From: Ilyonectria destructans
Lineage: Eukaryota > Ascomycota > Sordariomycetes > Hypocreales > Nectriaceae
DNA: 64,000 nt
Direction of reading: 5' to 3'
Assembly (NCBI GenBank): GCA_020740775.1
Contig: JAHEWK010000014.1
Span: forward strand, 1-64,000
The position numbers and the translations under genes are program-made. Below are positions 33,193 to 43,442 of the stretch, one piece after another (positions within the stretch are counted from its first letter, which is position 1; the number at the start of each line of letters is the position of its first letter). The notes below the pieces were generated by a model. It was not told where the DNA came from, searched no databases, and saw nothing but the letters and a program-made list of their open reading frames with translations.

Positions 33193-34256
33193 CTACAGAA
33201 GGCCAGGCAGCATGACGAATCGCTTCTTCTTGTAGCTATCACCAAACTCCTTGCGGTAGGCGCGCTCCTTGCCCTTGGCCCAGTCGAACATCTGCGCAGC
33301 CCCAATGGCGATGAAGAGAGCAACGGTCCAGTCACGGCTGACGAGGATGATACCCACCCACGACAGCACCTCGAACATGTAGTTGGGGCAGGTGACCAGG
33401 CCGAAGCCGTAGCCCACGGGGATCTTGCGCTCGGTGCCGCCAGTGGAGCGGAGCGAAGACAGATATCGGTGAACGAGGGCGTTGCCAGTCTCACTAAACA
33501 GGTACAGCGCGGCGCCGAGAGCATCAATGATGGGGATGTCGGCCTGGGCGGCAAGGGACGTGGGGCTGTAGATGAAGTACGCGCACAGTGCGCCGGAGAT
33601 GGCCCAGTAGAAGAAGCTGTTCTTGAAGACGTTGAAGAAGGGCATGGTGTTGGCGGAGAACTTGTGGACAAAGAGCGTCTCGTACTCGCGCTTGACAAAG
33701 TGCAACACGATCATGCCGAACGTGAGCCACTGGGTCTGCGACATGTCTCCATCGGCGTTCTTGTACAGGTAGGGGCGAGCGGCGACGACGGCGGCGTGGA
33801 TGAGAATGGGGCCGAGGTACTCGATGACGAAGACAGTCTGCCAGCTAATCTGGGGGCCTTTGAGAGCAGTTAGAACCTGACAATATTCGCCTCTGGGAAG
33901 GGAGGTGGGGGGATTCCCATGAGGGGAGACGAGGTGGCGTACCAAGATCCTTGACGAGGACTTCACCAGCAGAAGCAACGCCCTCCTCGTCGACAACACG
34001 GGCCCGACGGTTCTTGAGCGTCTTCTTGGTGGAAGGATCGTAGAGGCCGACTCGGTTGTAGTCGCCGATCCTGGCCTCCTTGGCAATCATCTTCTTGACA
34101 TCCTCGATGGTGGCATCGGGGCCAAGCTCGATCGACTCGGGCAGCTTCTTGATGGGCTGCTTCGGAGCTGCGGGAGGTCAGTTTCTCGAGCTTTCACAGG
34201 GGAATTGGCAGCGGGAGCGTACAGCGGTTGGTCAGCTTGAGGGTCGTCGGGGCCAT
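33193..34256 (-). CDS. TSC13: Very-long-chain enoyl-CoA reductase TSC13
   Basis: Three exons: 34223-34256, 33943-34167, 33193-33857; 307 aa, the usual TSC13 length. Residues 1-85 form the ubiquitin-like N-terminal part (TLKLTNRS, ATIEDVKKMI, RIGDYNRVGLYD, DPSTKKTLKN). The membrane steroid-reductase-type domain follows: FVIEYLGPILIH, VLHFVKREYETLFVHKFS with the conserved lysine, GYGFGLVTCPNYMFEVLSW with the conserved tyrosine, and a C-terminal KERAYRKEFGDSYKKK segment. It catalyses the last, NADPH-dependent step of the ER fatty-acid elongation cycle, supplying C24-C26 acids for sphingolipids. In yeast it is essential. Confidence 0.95.
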
Positions 34257-35883
34257 CTTGGGCAGTGGCTGCGGGCAGACGATGTGGTGAGAAAGGGGTG
34301 CTAACGCGGTGTTGAGGATACATTTTGGAGTAGAGCAGAGGAGGGACGAATAATCTAAAATGGAGAGCGCCAAGACCTCGGCGGATTGTGGGGCAGCGGC
34401 CGTGGGGGACCGGCGATATACGCTTTGTTGGGACAATGCAGGTCCGGATTGGTGCAAAGTCCATTGCTGGCATTATTTTGACAGGGCTGAAGAAACATTT
34501 TATCTGAATTGAATATCATCTCTCTCTGCGATTGACTTTGGGTCCCTCGCTTGCTTGATACAGGTTGATTTTTCGACATTAAAGCCCCCTGCAGTCGCCT
34601 CGGCGCATGTGGTTCTCACGGTCATCAATGCTCATTCATCCTGGATCGCGAGTCTATTCGCCAAGCACAATACTTAATTCAGTCGATGGAGCAGGAGAAA
34701 ATACAAATGTACCCACTGCTATCACTTGTGTTCTCCGTTTTAAATCATCCTACGGACCATTGTTGGCAGTTGGGGAAAGATATTTATGTCTCTGGACTTG
34801 CATGTGATCCATTGCTACTCTTTGTAACAACAATCATTTCGCCCTGGCGCAGACCAGCAGCCCCTTCTTCTCACAATATCAATTGGCAAACTCCACCGTA
34901 TTGTCATGATATGTGCATGGAAGGGTGGAGAGAATACTGCATGGAGATGATTGATTCACGGTGGTAGCCCACGCGAGAGAGGCCAATGCAGCCTGTCAAG
35001 AGCTATTCACGCACCTATTCACACTGCGTTACTCTTTTCAAGAGAGGAAACAATTACAGAGTCAACCCATGCACAATATGGCGCAGCATGCATCCTCCCT
35101 AGCACAATGCCTTGACCGCCTGCCGTCGAGAACCAAATCCAAGAGATCAAATGCTCGGCTTTATATACACCATCCACCCATTACCAGAAGGCCCATAAAC
35201 TTCTCCTCTTACACATTCACATGGTTGCTTCAAATAGTTTGCCACTGGAAGTTATCGAGTCTCAGCTTCATTTCACCTACAAGCCTGCCAGCTGATGGCC
35301 AGCTGCCAGCCCCGATTCACTGCCATTTCCCCAGCTTTCTGCCTAAGTCATCTGCTCACTCTATTTTTCACGTTCAGAATTTGAAGTTTTCTTACATCGC
35401 CTACCTATCCCTTTCCGCACGAAGCCTACGTTTTGGTCTCCCTTCTTGGCCGACGACGTCACCATCATCAACATCCTCCTCACGACTAGATGAGCGCCCT
35501 TTGCTCAGCCTGACTTGACCCATCGAGTTGAGCTTGAGTTTTTGTGCAATAGTCAGTTGTCCAAACTCGTTATAAGACCATTGCTGACCACATCTCAGCC
35601 TCGACGTGCTTGGTGTTGCTGATGCTAGGCACCGACCCGCCATCCTTTGACAATCACCGTTCGCGTGAACAACTCGGAGGAGCCTACAGAACTGATACCT
35701 AAAAGGCACGAACACCCATTCCAGTAACAAACACCTTGCCGGACCGAGTCGCGCCGTTTCTCGCTCTTTTGCTCAGCTGCACATTCGACTGTGCGTTTTT
35801 CTTTCTTCACGCTGACAACAGCTCGCCCTCTTCTCTTCCTCGACTCTTTCGTACTCACATGGCCTTGTCAACTCTTCATCAGC
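34257..35883. other. Divergent intergenic region, no gene seen
   Basis: Promoters of TSC13 (-) and the disordered protein gene (+). Frames of up to 185 codons occur at 34961-35518 but show no family signature and an irregular composition. Pyrimidine-rich sequence from about 35760 to 35880 is a typical fungal 5' leader. Confidence 0.45.
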
Positions 35884-38217
35884 ATGATGAACCCTTGCGC
35901 AGCCACTTTCACGCCGGGTCCATCCTCGCCCGAGCCTAGTCTCGAAGACGACAACCACCACGCAGAGAAACCCGGGCAAATTCCCACCTGTCCTAGGTCA
36001 TGGCGAAGGAAAGAGGACGCTCGACCTTTGAGGCCTGATGCTCTAGACCCAGAAAACTACGATGCCATGTTCCCTTCTCTATCAACCGCGAATTCAAATA
36101 CCATTCCTTCATCTGGCCATTCCAGACAACCATCTTGCAAGAGGAATCGCAGGAAAAGAAAAGCCCAGAAACTCAGTACGGAAAATGAGGATGCCAACAA
36201 CGCGACCCCAGCGGCAAGCCCCGAGGTCCCGGGATCACCAGCATCCAGTAAGGCTGAACAGAGAACGGATGACCATCCTACAATCGAGAAGAAGGGTTCG
36301 GAAATACCAAAACCGGAACGATCCAGCCCTATACTTCATACGCCGCCGAGATCCTCTTCCCCTGAACAAGACCAGGGCAATGTTTCCAAGCCTCCATCCC
36401 CACCGCCTCCCTTTGTACCAAGGCCCGGGAGTATGGAGATGGTTCGAATAACTCCTCACATGCCGCCCACGCCAAAACCGGACTATGAGATGCCAATTCA
36501 AAACGACTCGGCGCTGGTGACTTACTCAGCTGGGCCAATCCCCCCTCAAAACGTCGTCTTCCCACAGCCCCTACCGCTACCCGAACCGCAATTCTACTCC
36601 AACGCGATAGCACCTACTGTCATGACCCCAGCACTAGGAGCACCCGTCCCGGTCTACTACTACCCGCCACCGTATTTGCCGTATCCCACTGTCTATGTGA
36701 CAATGCCGCCCGTTACGTGGCAACCGGCGTTTGCTCAACCAAGCCCGGTCTGGCCGGTGCCTCCTACCCAGCACCCAGTCTCTTGGCCCCAGCCTTTTCA
36801 AAGTACAAGTGTCCCAGGACTTCAAGTCCAATCAAGGTCAAGCTCACGCGAGACATCTCGCCGCCTCAGAGGATCCCGAGGATCGTCTCAGGTCAAGCGT
36901 CAGTCGATGGACTACAAACGAACTCAGCTGGTCAACCTGCTTGGGATTCCACGACCAGCATCGACCGCTGGCCACAAGACCCAAGTGGAAGTCTTGAAGT
37001 CAAAATATCGAGCGAAATCTTCTAGTCCAAGAAGACTCGCATCGAAATATCAAGTGATTGACAACCTGGGAGACCAGAGTCTAGAGTACTCCCGTCTACA
37101 TCCAACAACAGCAAGACCCAAAGTCACCGGCGAGCACAACGGGCCAAATGGTACGAATGTCAATGAGCAAGTGTTTCGGGAACATCTCCAACAAAAATTT
37201 GTGGGCGAGGAAGTCTTCAAAGGGACCCCCGGGTTGGATGTTGGTCGGGCAAACCGACGCGGCCGAACGAGGTCGGTAGTTGATGTCGAGGATCACAAGG
37301 CCGGCCAACCGGAGTTTGGTATCTCAAAAGATCAGCATTCGCATAATACTCCACCTTCTACCGAAAAGTCGCCTCCCATTCCCCTCGGTGGCCCACCAAC
37401 AAATGCTCCCAAGGCGCCAGCATCTCAGCGGCGAGTTACCCAAGGGTCAATCACACTTCCTCAACAGCCGTCAGGTAGTAGTCCAGCTGAGAACGGGGGT
37501 TGGTCCCAATCAAAGAGATGGATGAGCCAAGAAACCAAGGAAAGAGTAGCGTTTCAGAAGATGCTAATCAATCTACATTACATGGGTGCCGACAAGTCAC
37601 CATTTGTTCCGCAAAGTCCGGCAGAATTGACGGCTTTCAAACTTGAAGCAGCCGAGTCTGAGAAGCTCAAGCTCATCCAGGAAGTGGACAAGCGACTCGC
37701 CAAGGCTGATTGCAAAAGCCTCGGGGATCAGAAGGGGAAGAAGGCCCGATTGCCTGCTCAGCTCCTGGGAGGAAAGATGCTCCGAGACAAGTTGTCGCCA
37801 GTCTTTTCCGCAGTACATTGCTTTAACAAGGAATTTCCAACTGAAGACGAGTTTCGGGTCGATTGGCCGTCCCTGGCTGAACTGAAGGAAGAGGGCGACA
37901 AGCGCGCCAGTCGCTATGGCCGCTACTTTCCTCTACCGCGACTCAACGTGATTGCAACAAGGTTTTCTGGGGAAGAGCGTGAAAAGGCGTATAATCCGGA
38001 TGGGTCAATTCGCTGGGAGAAAAAGGCAGTGAAATTGGGAGCACGCGAGATCATACCCGTGAATGCTGACTCTGAGGCATACACCATCACACCGGTAGTA
38101 GAACTACGGGCAGAGGAGCTCCCGGTTCCACTTCAACTGATCATCAAACACATCGACGGTTCCCAAGAGGATCATAATAGGCCCCAGGAGGAGGATAAAG
38201 ATCAGGAGGGAAAGTAA
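35884..38217 (+). CDS. Large disordered conserved-looking fungal protein
   Basis: Single exon, 777 aa from ATG 35884 (two ATGs in tandem). The frame opens upstream at 35791, but that section is pyrimidine-rich leader. Residues 1-330 are disordered with a basic RKRNRRKRKAQK-like nuclear-type signal near residue 85, then Pro-rich, Tyr-rich sequence (YYYPPPYLPYPTVYVTMPP). Residues about 480-740 look structured: SQETKERVAFQKMLINLHYM, a charged helix EAAESEKLKLIQEVDKRLAK, then FPTEDEFRVDWPSLAELKEE and GRYFPLPRLNVIATRFSGEE. I recognise no named family. The ordered C-terminal part argues for a real protein; an RNA-granule or nuclear role would be a guess. Confidence 0.7.
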   Translation: MMNPCAATFTPGPSSPEPSLEDDNHHAEKPGQIPTCPRSWRRKEDARPLRPDALDPENYDAMFPSLSTANSNTIPSSGHSRQPSCKRNRRKRKAQKLSTENEDANNATPAASPEVPGSPASSKAEQRTDDHPTIEKKGSEIPKPERSSPILHTPPRSSSPEQDQGNVSKPPSPPPPFVPRPGSMEMVRITPHMPPTPKPDYEMPIQNDSALVTYSAGPIPPQNVVFPQPLPLPEPQFYSNAIAPTVMTPALGAPVPVYYYPPPYLPYPTVYVTMPPVTWQPAFAQPSPVWPVPPTQHPVSWPQPFQSTSVPGLQVQSRSSSRETSRRLRGSRGSSQVKRQSMDYKRTQLVNLLGIPRPASTAGHKTQVEVLKSKYRAKSSSPRRLASKYQVIDNLGDQSLEYSRLHPTTARPKVTGEHNGPNGTNVNEQVFREHLQQKFVGEEVFKGTPGLDVGRANRRGRTRSVVDVEDHKAGQPEFGISKDQHSHNTPPSTEKSPPIPLGGPPTNAPKAPASQRRVTQGSITLPQQPSGSSPAENGGWSQSKRWMSQETKERVAFQKMLINLHYMGADKSPFVPQSPAELTAFKLEAAESEKLKLIQEVDKRLAKADCKSLGDQKGKKARLPAQLLGGKMLRDKLSPVFSAVHCFNKEFPTEDEFRVDWPSLAELKEEGDKRASRYGRYFPLPRLNVIATRFSGEEREKAYNPDGSIRWEKKAVKLGAREIIPVNADSEAYTITPVVELRAEELPVPLQLIIKHIDGSQEDHNRPQEEDKDQEGK

Positions 38218-39115
38218 GATGCGCAAGATTTTAGCTTGGAGGGTAGGCAAGTGACGCGAGTTCAGGAAATGCTTTGGTTGACTATTTTGAGGGATTGCAT
38301 GGAATCGGATCTGGGCAGCAGAAAGAGGCGCTTTTAGGAGCGCTTTGGGCTGCCATCGAGACATTGAGCAATGGGTTACTGATTTGGGGGGAAGAGGCAT
38401 AGCTTAGTGAGTTCGTGACCTAGTACCTCGATACCAAGGAAGTTCAGCAGAGTTGCCAGATGCACCTGCGTGTAGGAAAGTTAGAAAAAGATTCACAATA
38501 ATTTTCTCATCAATTTACACAATAGGACAGCATAATCAAGATGAGTCTCAAACGAGGCAGTATCAATAGACAGACAGGGCCCAAGACTGGGTCACAATCT
38601 GATGGGCATGATCTGCGGCTTGTTAGTGCACGGGTGTCTTGTGGGGACACGGCACCGAGGCTTTCGGAGGCGGGCACGTGAGGTGGAGTCAAACTCTCCG
38701 AAGGCTAAAGTCTTGGCGGAAGACCCAAACCCTTTCACGTGACAAGGAGGGCTATTCGGAATATTCACCTTCCGTGGTGCCGCGGAGGTACGTACCATGG
38801 GCTAGCGAAACCCGCACGCAGCCCACAACCACAATTTTGTATGCAACTCAGATCCTCACGCTCGCTCCGCCAAAAAGTTCACTCCTCCCACATCCGCCAA
38901 TTCGATTGCCTGGTGACCGCCAACATCATCAGGTTAGTACCAGCCCGCGAGAGGACGACTCAATACTCTGATCAACGGCATCGACTACTGCCGGTCTTGA
39001 TATTCAGCTGATTGGGTTGCTTCCTCTCTCGTCTCCCCTTCTCCTCCCGTCGTCGCCCTGAAAGAAGCATCCGCTAACCACTTGGACATTTTTCCTTCTC
39101 ACAGAAACCGCAATC
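38218..39115. promoter_or_regulatory. eS8 promoter region with probable 5'-UTR intron
   Basis: A likely 5'-UTR intron runs 38933-39104: donor AGGTTAGT, branch CTAACC at about 39073, pyrimidine tract and CACAG acceptor 11 bp before the eS8 ATG. Introns in the leader are common in fungal ribosomal protein genes. Upstream, nothing coding is supported. Confidence 0.5.
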
Positions 39116-39802
39116 ATGGGTATCTCTCGTGACTCCCGCCACAAGCGATCCGCTACCGGTGCCAAGCGCGCCTACTACCGTGCGTAATAATTCCGAAAGC
39201 CCGTATAGTCCTTTGGACATACGTTCTGACCTTTCACAACAGGGAAGAAGCGCGCTTTCGAGGCTGGCCGCCAGGGTGCCAACACCCGTATTGGTGCCAA
39301 GCGTGTCCACACCGTCCGAACCCGTGGCGGTAACCACAAGTACCGTGCTCTCCGTCTCGACTCTGGTAACTTCGCCTGGGGCTCCGAGGGTTGCACCCGC
39401 AAGACCCGTGTCATCGGTGTCGCTTACCACCCCTCCAACAACGAGCTGGTCCGAACCAACACCCTCACCAAGAGCGCCGTCATCCAGATCGATGCCGCTC
39501 CCTTCCGACAGTGGTACGAGGCCCACTACGGCCAGTCCCTCGGCCGAAGACGCCAGAAGGCCCAGGCTGCCAAGGAGGGCAAGGTCGAGGAGGAGGTGAA
39601 GAAGAGCAACGCCGTCGAGAAGAAGCAGGCCGCCCGCTTCTCCGCCAACGGCAAGGTCGAGAATGCTCTCGAGAAGCAGTTCGAGGCTGGTCGTCTTTTC
39701 GCCGTTGTCTCCAGCCGACCCGGCCAGTCCGGTCGCTGTGACGGCTACATCCTCGAGGGTGAGGAGCTGGCTTTCTACCAGCGCAAGATTGCCCACAAGT
39801 AG
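39116..39802 (+). CDS. RPS8: 40S ribosomal protein eS8
   Basis: Two exons: 39116-39179 and 39243-39802; 207 aa. The protein starts [22 protein letters not shown] with the splice inside the next arginine codon, continues [10 protein letters not shown] and ANTRIG, and shows eS8 landmarks [34 protein letters not shown] and the C-terminal [20 protein letters not shown]. It is a component of the small ribosomal subunit body. A charged, alanine-rich insertion ([16 protein letters not shown]) lies at about residues 130-150, as in other eukaryotes. Codon use is strongly biased to C-ending codons, which fits high expression. Confidence 0.98.
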
Positions 39803-40383
39803 AGTGGTTCTACTTAGGTGAAAGAGTGTCCACCCTTGGTATGGTGTTAAGGATTTCTCGCTGTCTTGGTATTTCAGGGCATGAAGAGCTTCACATGAGC
39901 ATCGGATCGGGTCCATAGGGAATGAAAAAATTTCTTGCGATGAATTGAACTCATAATCAAGGTCTTTTCTCTTTAATCGTGATAATTGGGTCTAGCCACA
40001 TCTATTGGGGTGCTTTTTTCACCATTTCCTATTGCCCGCCTGGATAGCACTAAACAATACAAAAGTTCTGCTTTCAACCACTAGAAGAAGTAAAAAAAGC
40101 CAGGAACGCCTACATGCGGCATCACTCTATGCCGGAGTCAATGGGAACTCGTGTGCTTTGTGGGATATGGAAAACATGCCGCCATAGTCTTCCCCGGTTC
40201 CCATCAGTACCACCTCGTGAGCGGCTCACCTCAACCAGCGAATGCTGCGCCGCCCAAGCAGGCAAAACTCCGTCTGAAGAAGAAGGCGGGATGGCGGAAT
40301 CGGAGAAGAGACGTAATTTGTACATGAAGAATGGTCCGCCGAGAAGGAACGAGGACCACGTCACCAAGACCTCGTGGAGGTGC
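39803..40383. other. Convergent 3' intergenic region, no gene seen
   Basis: Spacer between eS8 (+) and GYP5 (-). A short frame at 40114-40473 overlaps the GYP5 3' end and is not convincing. Confidence 0.5.
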
Positions 40384-43300
40384 TCAAACGAACTGGCGCT
40401 TGAGGTCGGTCCATTTGCGGTTGAGCGTCTCATGCTGAGAATTAATCTGCAAGGGGATGTTAGTATATTGTGACATGATTGAGCGTGTGGGGTCATTCAC
40501 CTCTGCATAGCGCATCTTGGTCGACACCAGCTCTTCCTCTAGTTCGGACAGTTCCTTCTCCAGTTTTTGGTTCTCTTCATGGACATGAAGATTACGCTTC
40601 ATCAGGTCGTCTCGTTCAAGCTTCCAGCTCTCTTCGATCTTCTCTGGCTGCTGCTCAATGACGATTCGCAACTCCCGGACCTGACCCTTCATGCTCTCAT
40701 TCTCATCCTTGAGCTCCTCGTTCTCAACCTTGGTGCGAACCAGCTCCGTGGCGAAATCAGCTTGCTCACGATCGCTGACCTCAACCCTCTCTTCCAGCCT
40801 CCGGACTCTGATGGCAAAATTGTGATTCGCGGCTCGGAGCTCCTGGACCTCGTTTTCTCGGTCCTTCTCCGCTCTAGTCTTCTCTTCCCACTCCACAGTG
40901 TACGCCTTCAACATTTCGGGCGTCATTTTGACCTCACAGGCATCCTTAACAAGCTGGTCTGCCCGATAGACCTCCTTGTCCATATTAGAGCTCGAGCTCC
41001 CAAAGAAGCCATTATCAAGAAGACTACCGTGGCTTGGGTCCTTGTCGATGTAGACGTCGAACAACTTATCTTTCAGGTAGTTGGTGAGTTGCTGCATGTC
41101 GGAGAGCCCAAGGAGGGTGGACGCGTTCTTTTGCATAAGAACAATTCCAAATCTCAGGATGGCTGATAGACCTTCGGAGAGAATCAGGTCATAGATGCGG
41201 AGTACTAGTTGAAGGGGGAAACGGTAGGCGAAGAGTGTCAGGAACCACTGGGTGGCATAGAGATGAGGGGAAATTCCTCGTCGGTGGAGGTGACAGTACA
41301 AGGCTGGCTCGAAGTCCTCCAACAACCGCTCAAATTGGTAGAGGTGCATATGTAATCCGGGCATGTCCTGAATGAACAGGTCTCGCAGCTTGTAGTGGTT
41401 CATTAATCGTACAAGGAGACAGAAAGCCTCTTGTTCGGGCATCTATAAAATGGTTAGCACGAAAGAGCTGTTGGCATTGCTTGCGTGACACTTACATTGA
41501 ATAGCAACGGCATGATTAGGAAGTTCATGCCTTGGGCATATCCAACGCCTTCATCAAAGAGGGCATAAGCCTTGCACACTCCAAACAACCCTTCCTGGAG
41601 CCCCGACGCAGCTGCATACTTAGAGTAGCTAGTACGAGCACCAAGGTCGCGGCGGATGACCTTTTCAAGCTTCTGCAGGTTGGCGGCGTCCTCCTTCTCC
41701 TTTCGCTTTCGGTCCGCTGCGGCCGCAGCCTGAGCTTTCAAGATGGCCTCCGAATTCTTTTCAGTGTTTGGCGACGGCACACTGTTGGGTCCAGAGTTGT
41801 CCGAGTTGACTGAGGAGGCTGAGGATGCAATGGCATCGCCGCTCTGGACGCTGAGGTTCCCATTGCTCAGGGCGCTGTTGGTGGTGCTGTTGCTATGGCG
41901 GTCCTTGCTCTTATCTGTTCCTCGGGAAATCAAATCTTTGTAGACCACTTCCAGGTCCTCGTTCTTGCTGTTCGTCAAAACTTGCCAGATCACTCCTCTA
42001 ATCGCACTAGGGATACCAGTTGCGATAGCCCTGTTCAACTCCTCTGCGCTTGTCCGGGCAACAGCAGCCGGGCCTTCGTAGACTACCGACTGCCAGAGAT
42101 CCCAATCGACCTGACTTTCCGAGATGGCGGAGGGACCTGCATTCACGCCTGACATGGTTCCTGGCGCCAGGCCAGAAGTAGGATTTGGGACTGGGGATGG
42201 CAGGGGCTTCTCGCCTGCGGAAAGCTCCTCTCCAGTTGTAATAAGGCCAAGGCCGGTCACATTAGTAGCTCCTTCGGTATCCTGGTTCTCTCCATTCGCA
42301 GCAAGGGCGGCCTCTTGTTGCAATCTAAGTTGTTTGAACCTGTCGCGAAGACTCATTCGGCGTGGGCCATCCATGGAAGGCGAGATGCCGTCTTTCTCTT
42401 CCTCCAGCTTGCTCAGCATCATCTCGGGGTTGCTCATAAGTGTGGCAATCGAGCTAGCCGTGTTTCGTCGTGTCGTCTGCGTGGGTGGAGGAGGGAGAGG
42501 CTCCTTCTCCTTGCTTGTGGAGTTTCTCGAGAGCCAGGAGAAGGGGCTGGTGAGCTTTCGAGCTGGGGGCGCGGGTTGAGATGGAGGAGGCGGTGGAGGC
42601 GCGATGGCGGCAGATGGCGGGGCAGGGCTTTTAGAGGGCGACTCTGGGTGTGGGGACCATGGCATAGCAGGAAGGGAATTTGTGATGCTGTGTAGCGATA
42701 TCGTCTTAGGGAGCGGTGGTCTTTCTTCGGAACTCTTCGTATCTGTATCACTGTCAGTTGGCTGGTATGTCTAGAGAAATTGTTTTGGTGGTGCAACCTA
42801 CCGTTGGGAGGCGGCGGAGGCGGAGCTTCGTCGTCAAGGCTAACGTTGTCGAGGTTGGATGTGTTGGAGATGCGGTGGGAAACGGACGACTTTCGTGGGA
42901 CAGGCGGTCTCTCGTCCATGCTCTCGTCGTCACTCGAGTCTTCTGAGTCCTCGTCGTCGGTTTTGCTATCTTTGCGGTCCTTGAGATCTTCCGAGCCATG
43001 TGTCTTACTCGAGGCTGACTCAAGGGGCGAGTCTAGGGATCGATCGGAGGATGGCGGTTCCGGCTTGGGGACCGAGACAGAGACAGATCTCTTGGTGAGA
43101 GAGCGTGCGGGGGACGCATCAACGGGGGACCTATCGACGGCGTCTTCAAAGGAATCGTGCTCGGTGGTCTGCTCTGTTAGCATGGATGTGACTCCAGATC
43201 GAGATGCAGTCTGTCGTGTGACTGCAGTAGTGAGGCAAGGGGGGGCGGGCTGGACCTACCACATCGTCATCGTCGTCCTCCTCAGAGTCCTCGGAGTCTG

Positions 43301-43442
43301 TGCCAGACTCTGTGCCAGACGAGAGTCTCTTTTCTTCTTCCATGTCTCTCTGCGTCTGCTGCGTCTGCTGTTTTTGCTTTTGGGTGTCAGCCTGGGGCGG
43401 CAGCGAGGTGGCTTCCTCCTGGGGCGGCATGGCTTCGACCAT
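40384..43442 (-). CDS. GYP5: Rab GTPase-activating protein GYP5 (TBC domain)
   Basis: Five exons: 43260-43442, 42802-43210, 41496-42742, 40501-41442, 40384-40446; 947 aa. The first 200 residues are acidic and Ser-rich (TDSEDSEEDDDDD). The TBC domain spans about 440-720: GIPSAIRGVIWQVL, the arginine-finger motif IRRDLGART, the glutamine-finger motif YAQGMN, and SPHLYATQWFLTLFAYRFPL. Between the first two motifs it holds an Asn/Ser-rich insertion of about 80 residues. A long coiled coil follows (about 740-920, EEKTRAEKDRENEVQELRAA through LEKELSELEEELVSTK). This layout matches yeast Gyp5, a GAP for Ypt1 and Sec4 that acts at the Golgi and at sites of polarised exocytosis. The last exon encodes only 20 residues. 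The start could also be the ATG at 43430. Confidence 0.9.

Noticed and set aside
35791..35883. Upstream ATG giving a signal-like MRFSFFTLTTARPLLFL leader for the disordered protein
   Set aside because: The stretch is CT-rich leader DNA and the protein is otherwise nuclear-type and disordered; the ATG at 35884 is preferred.
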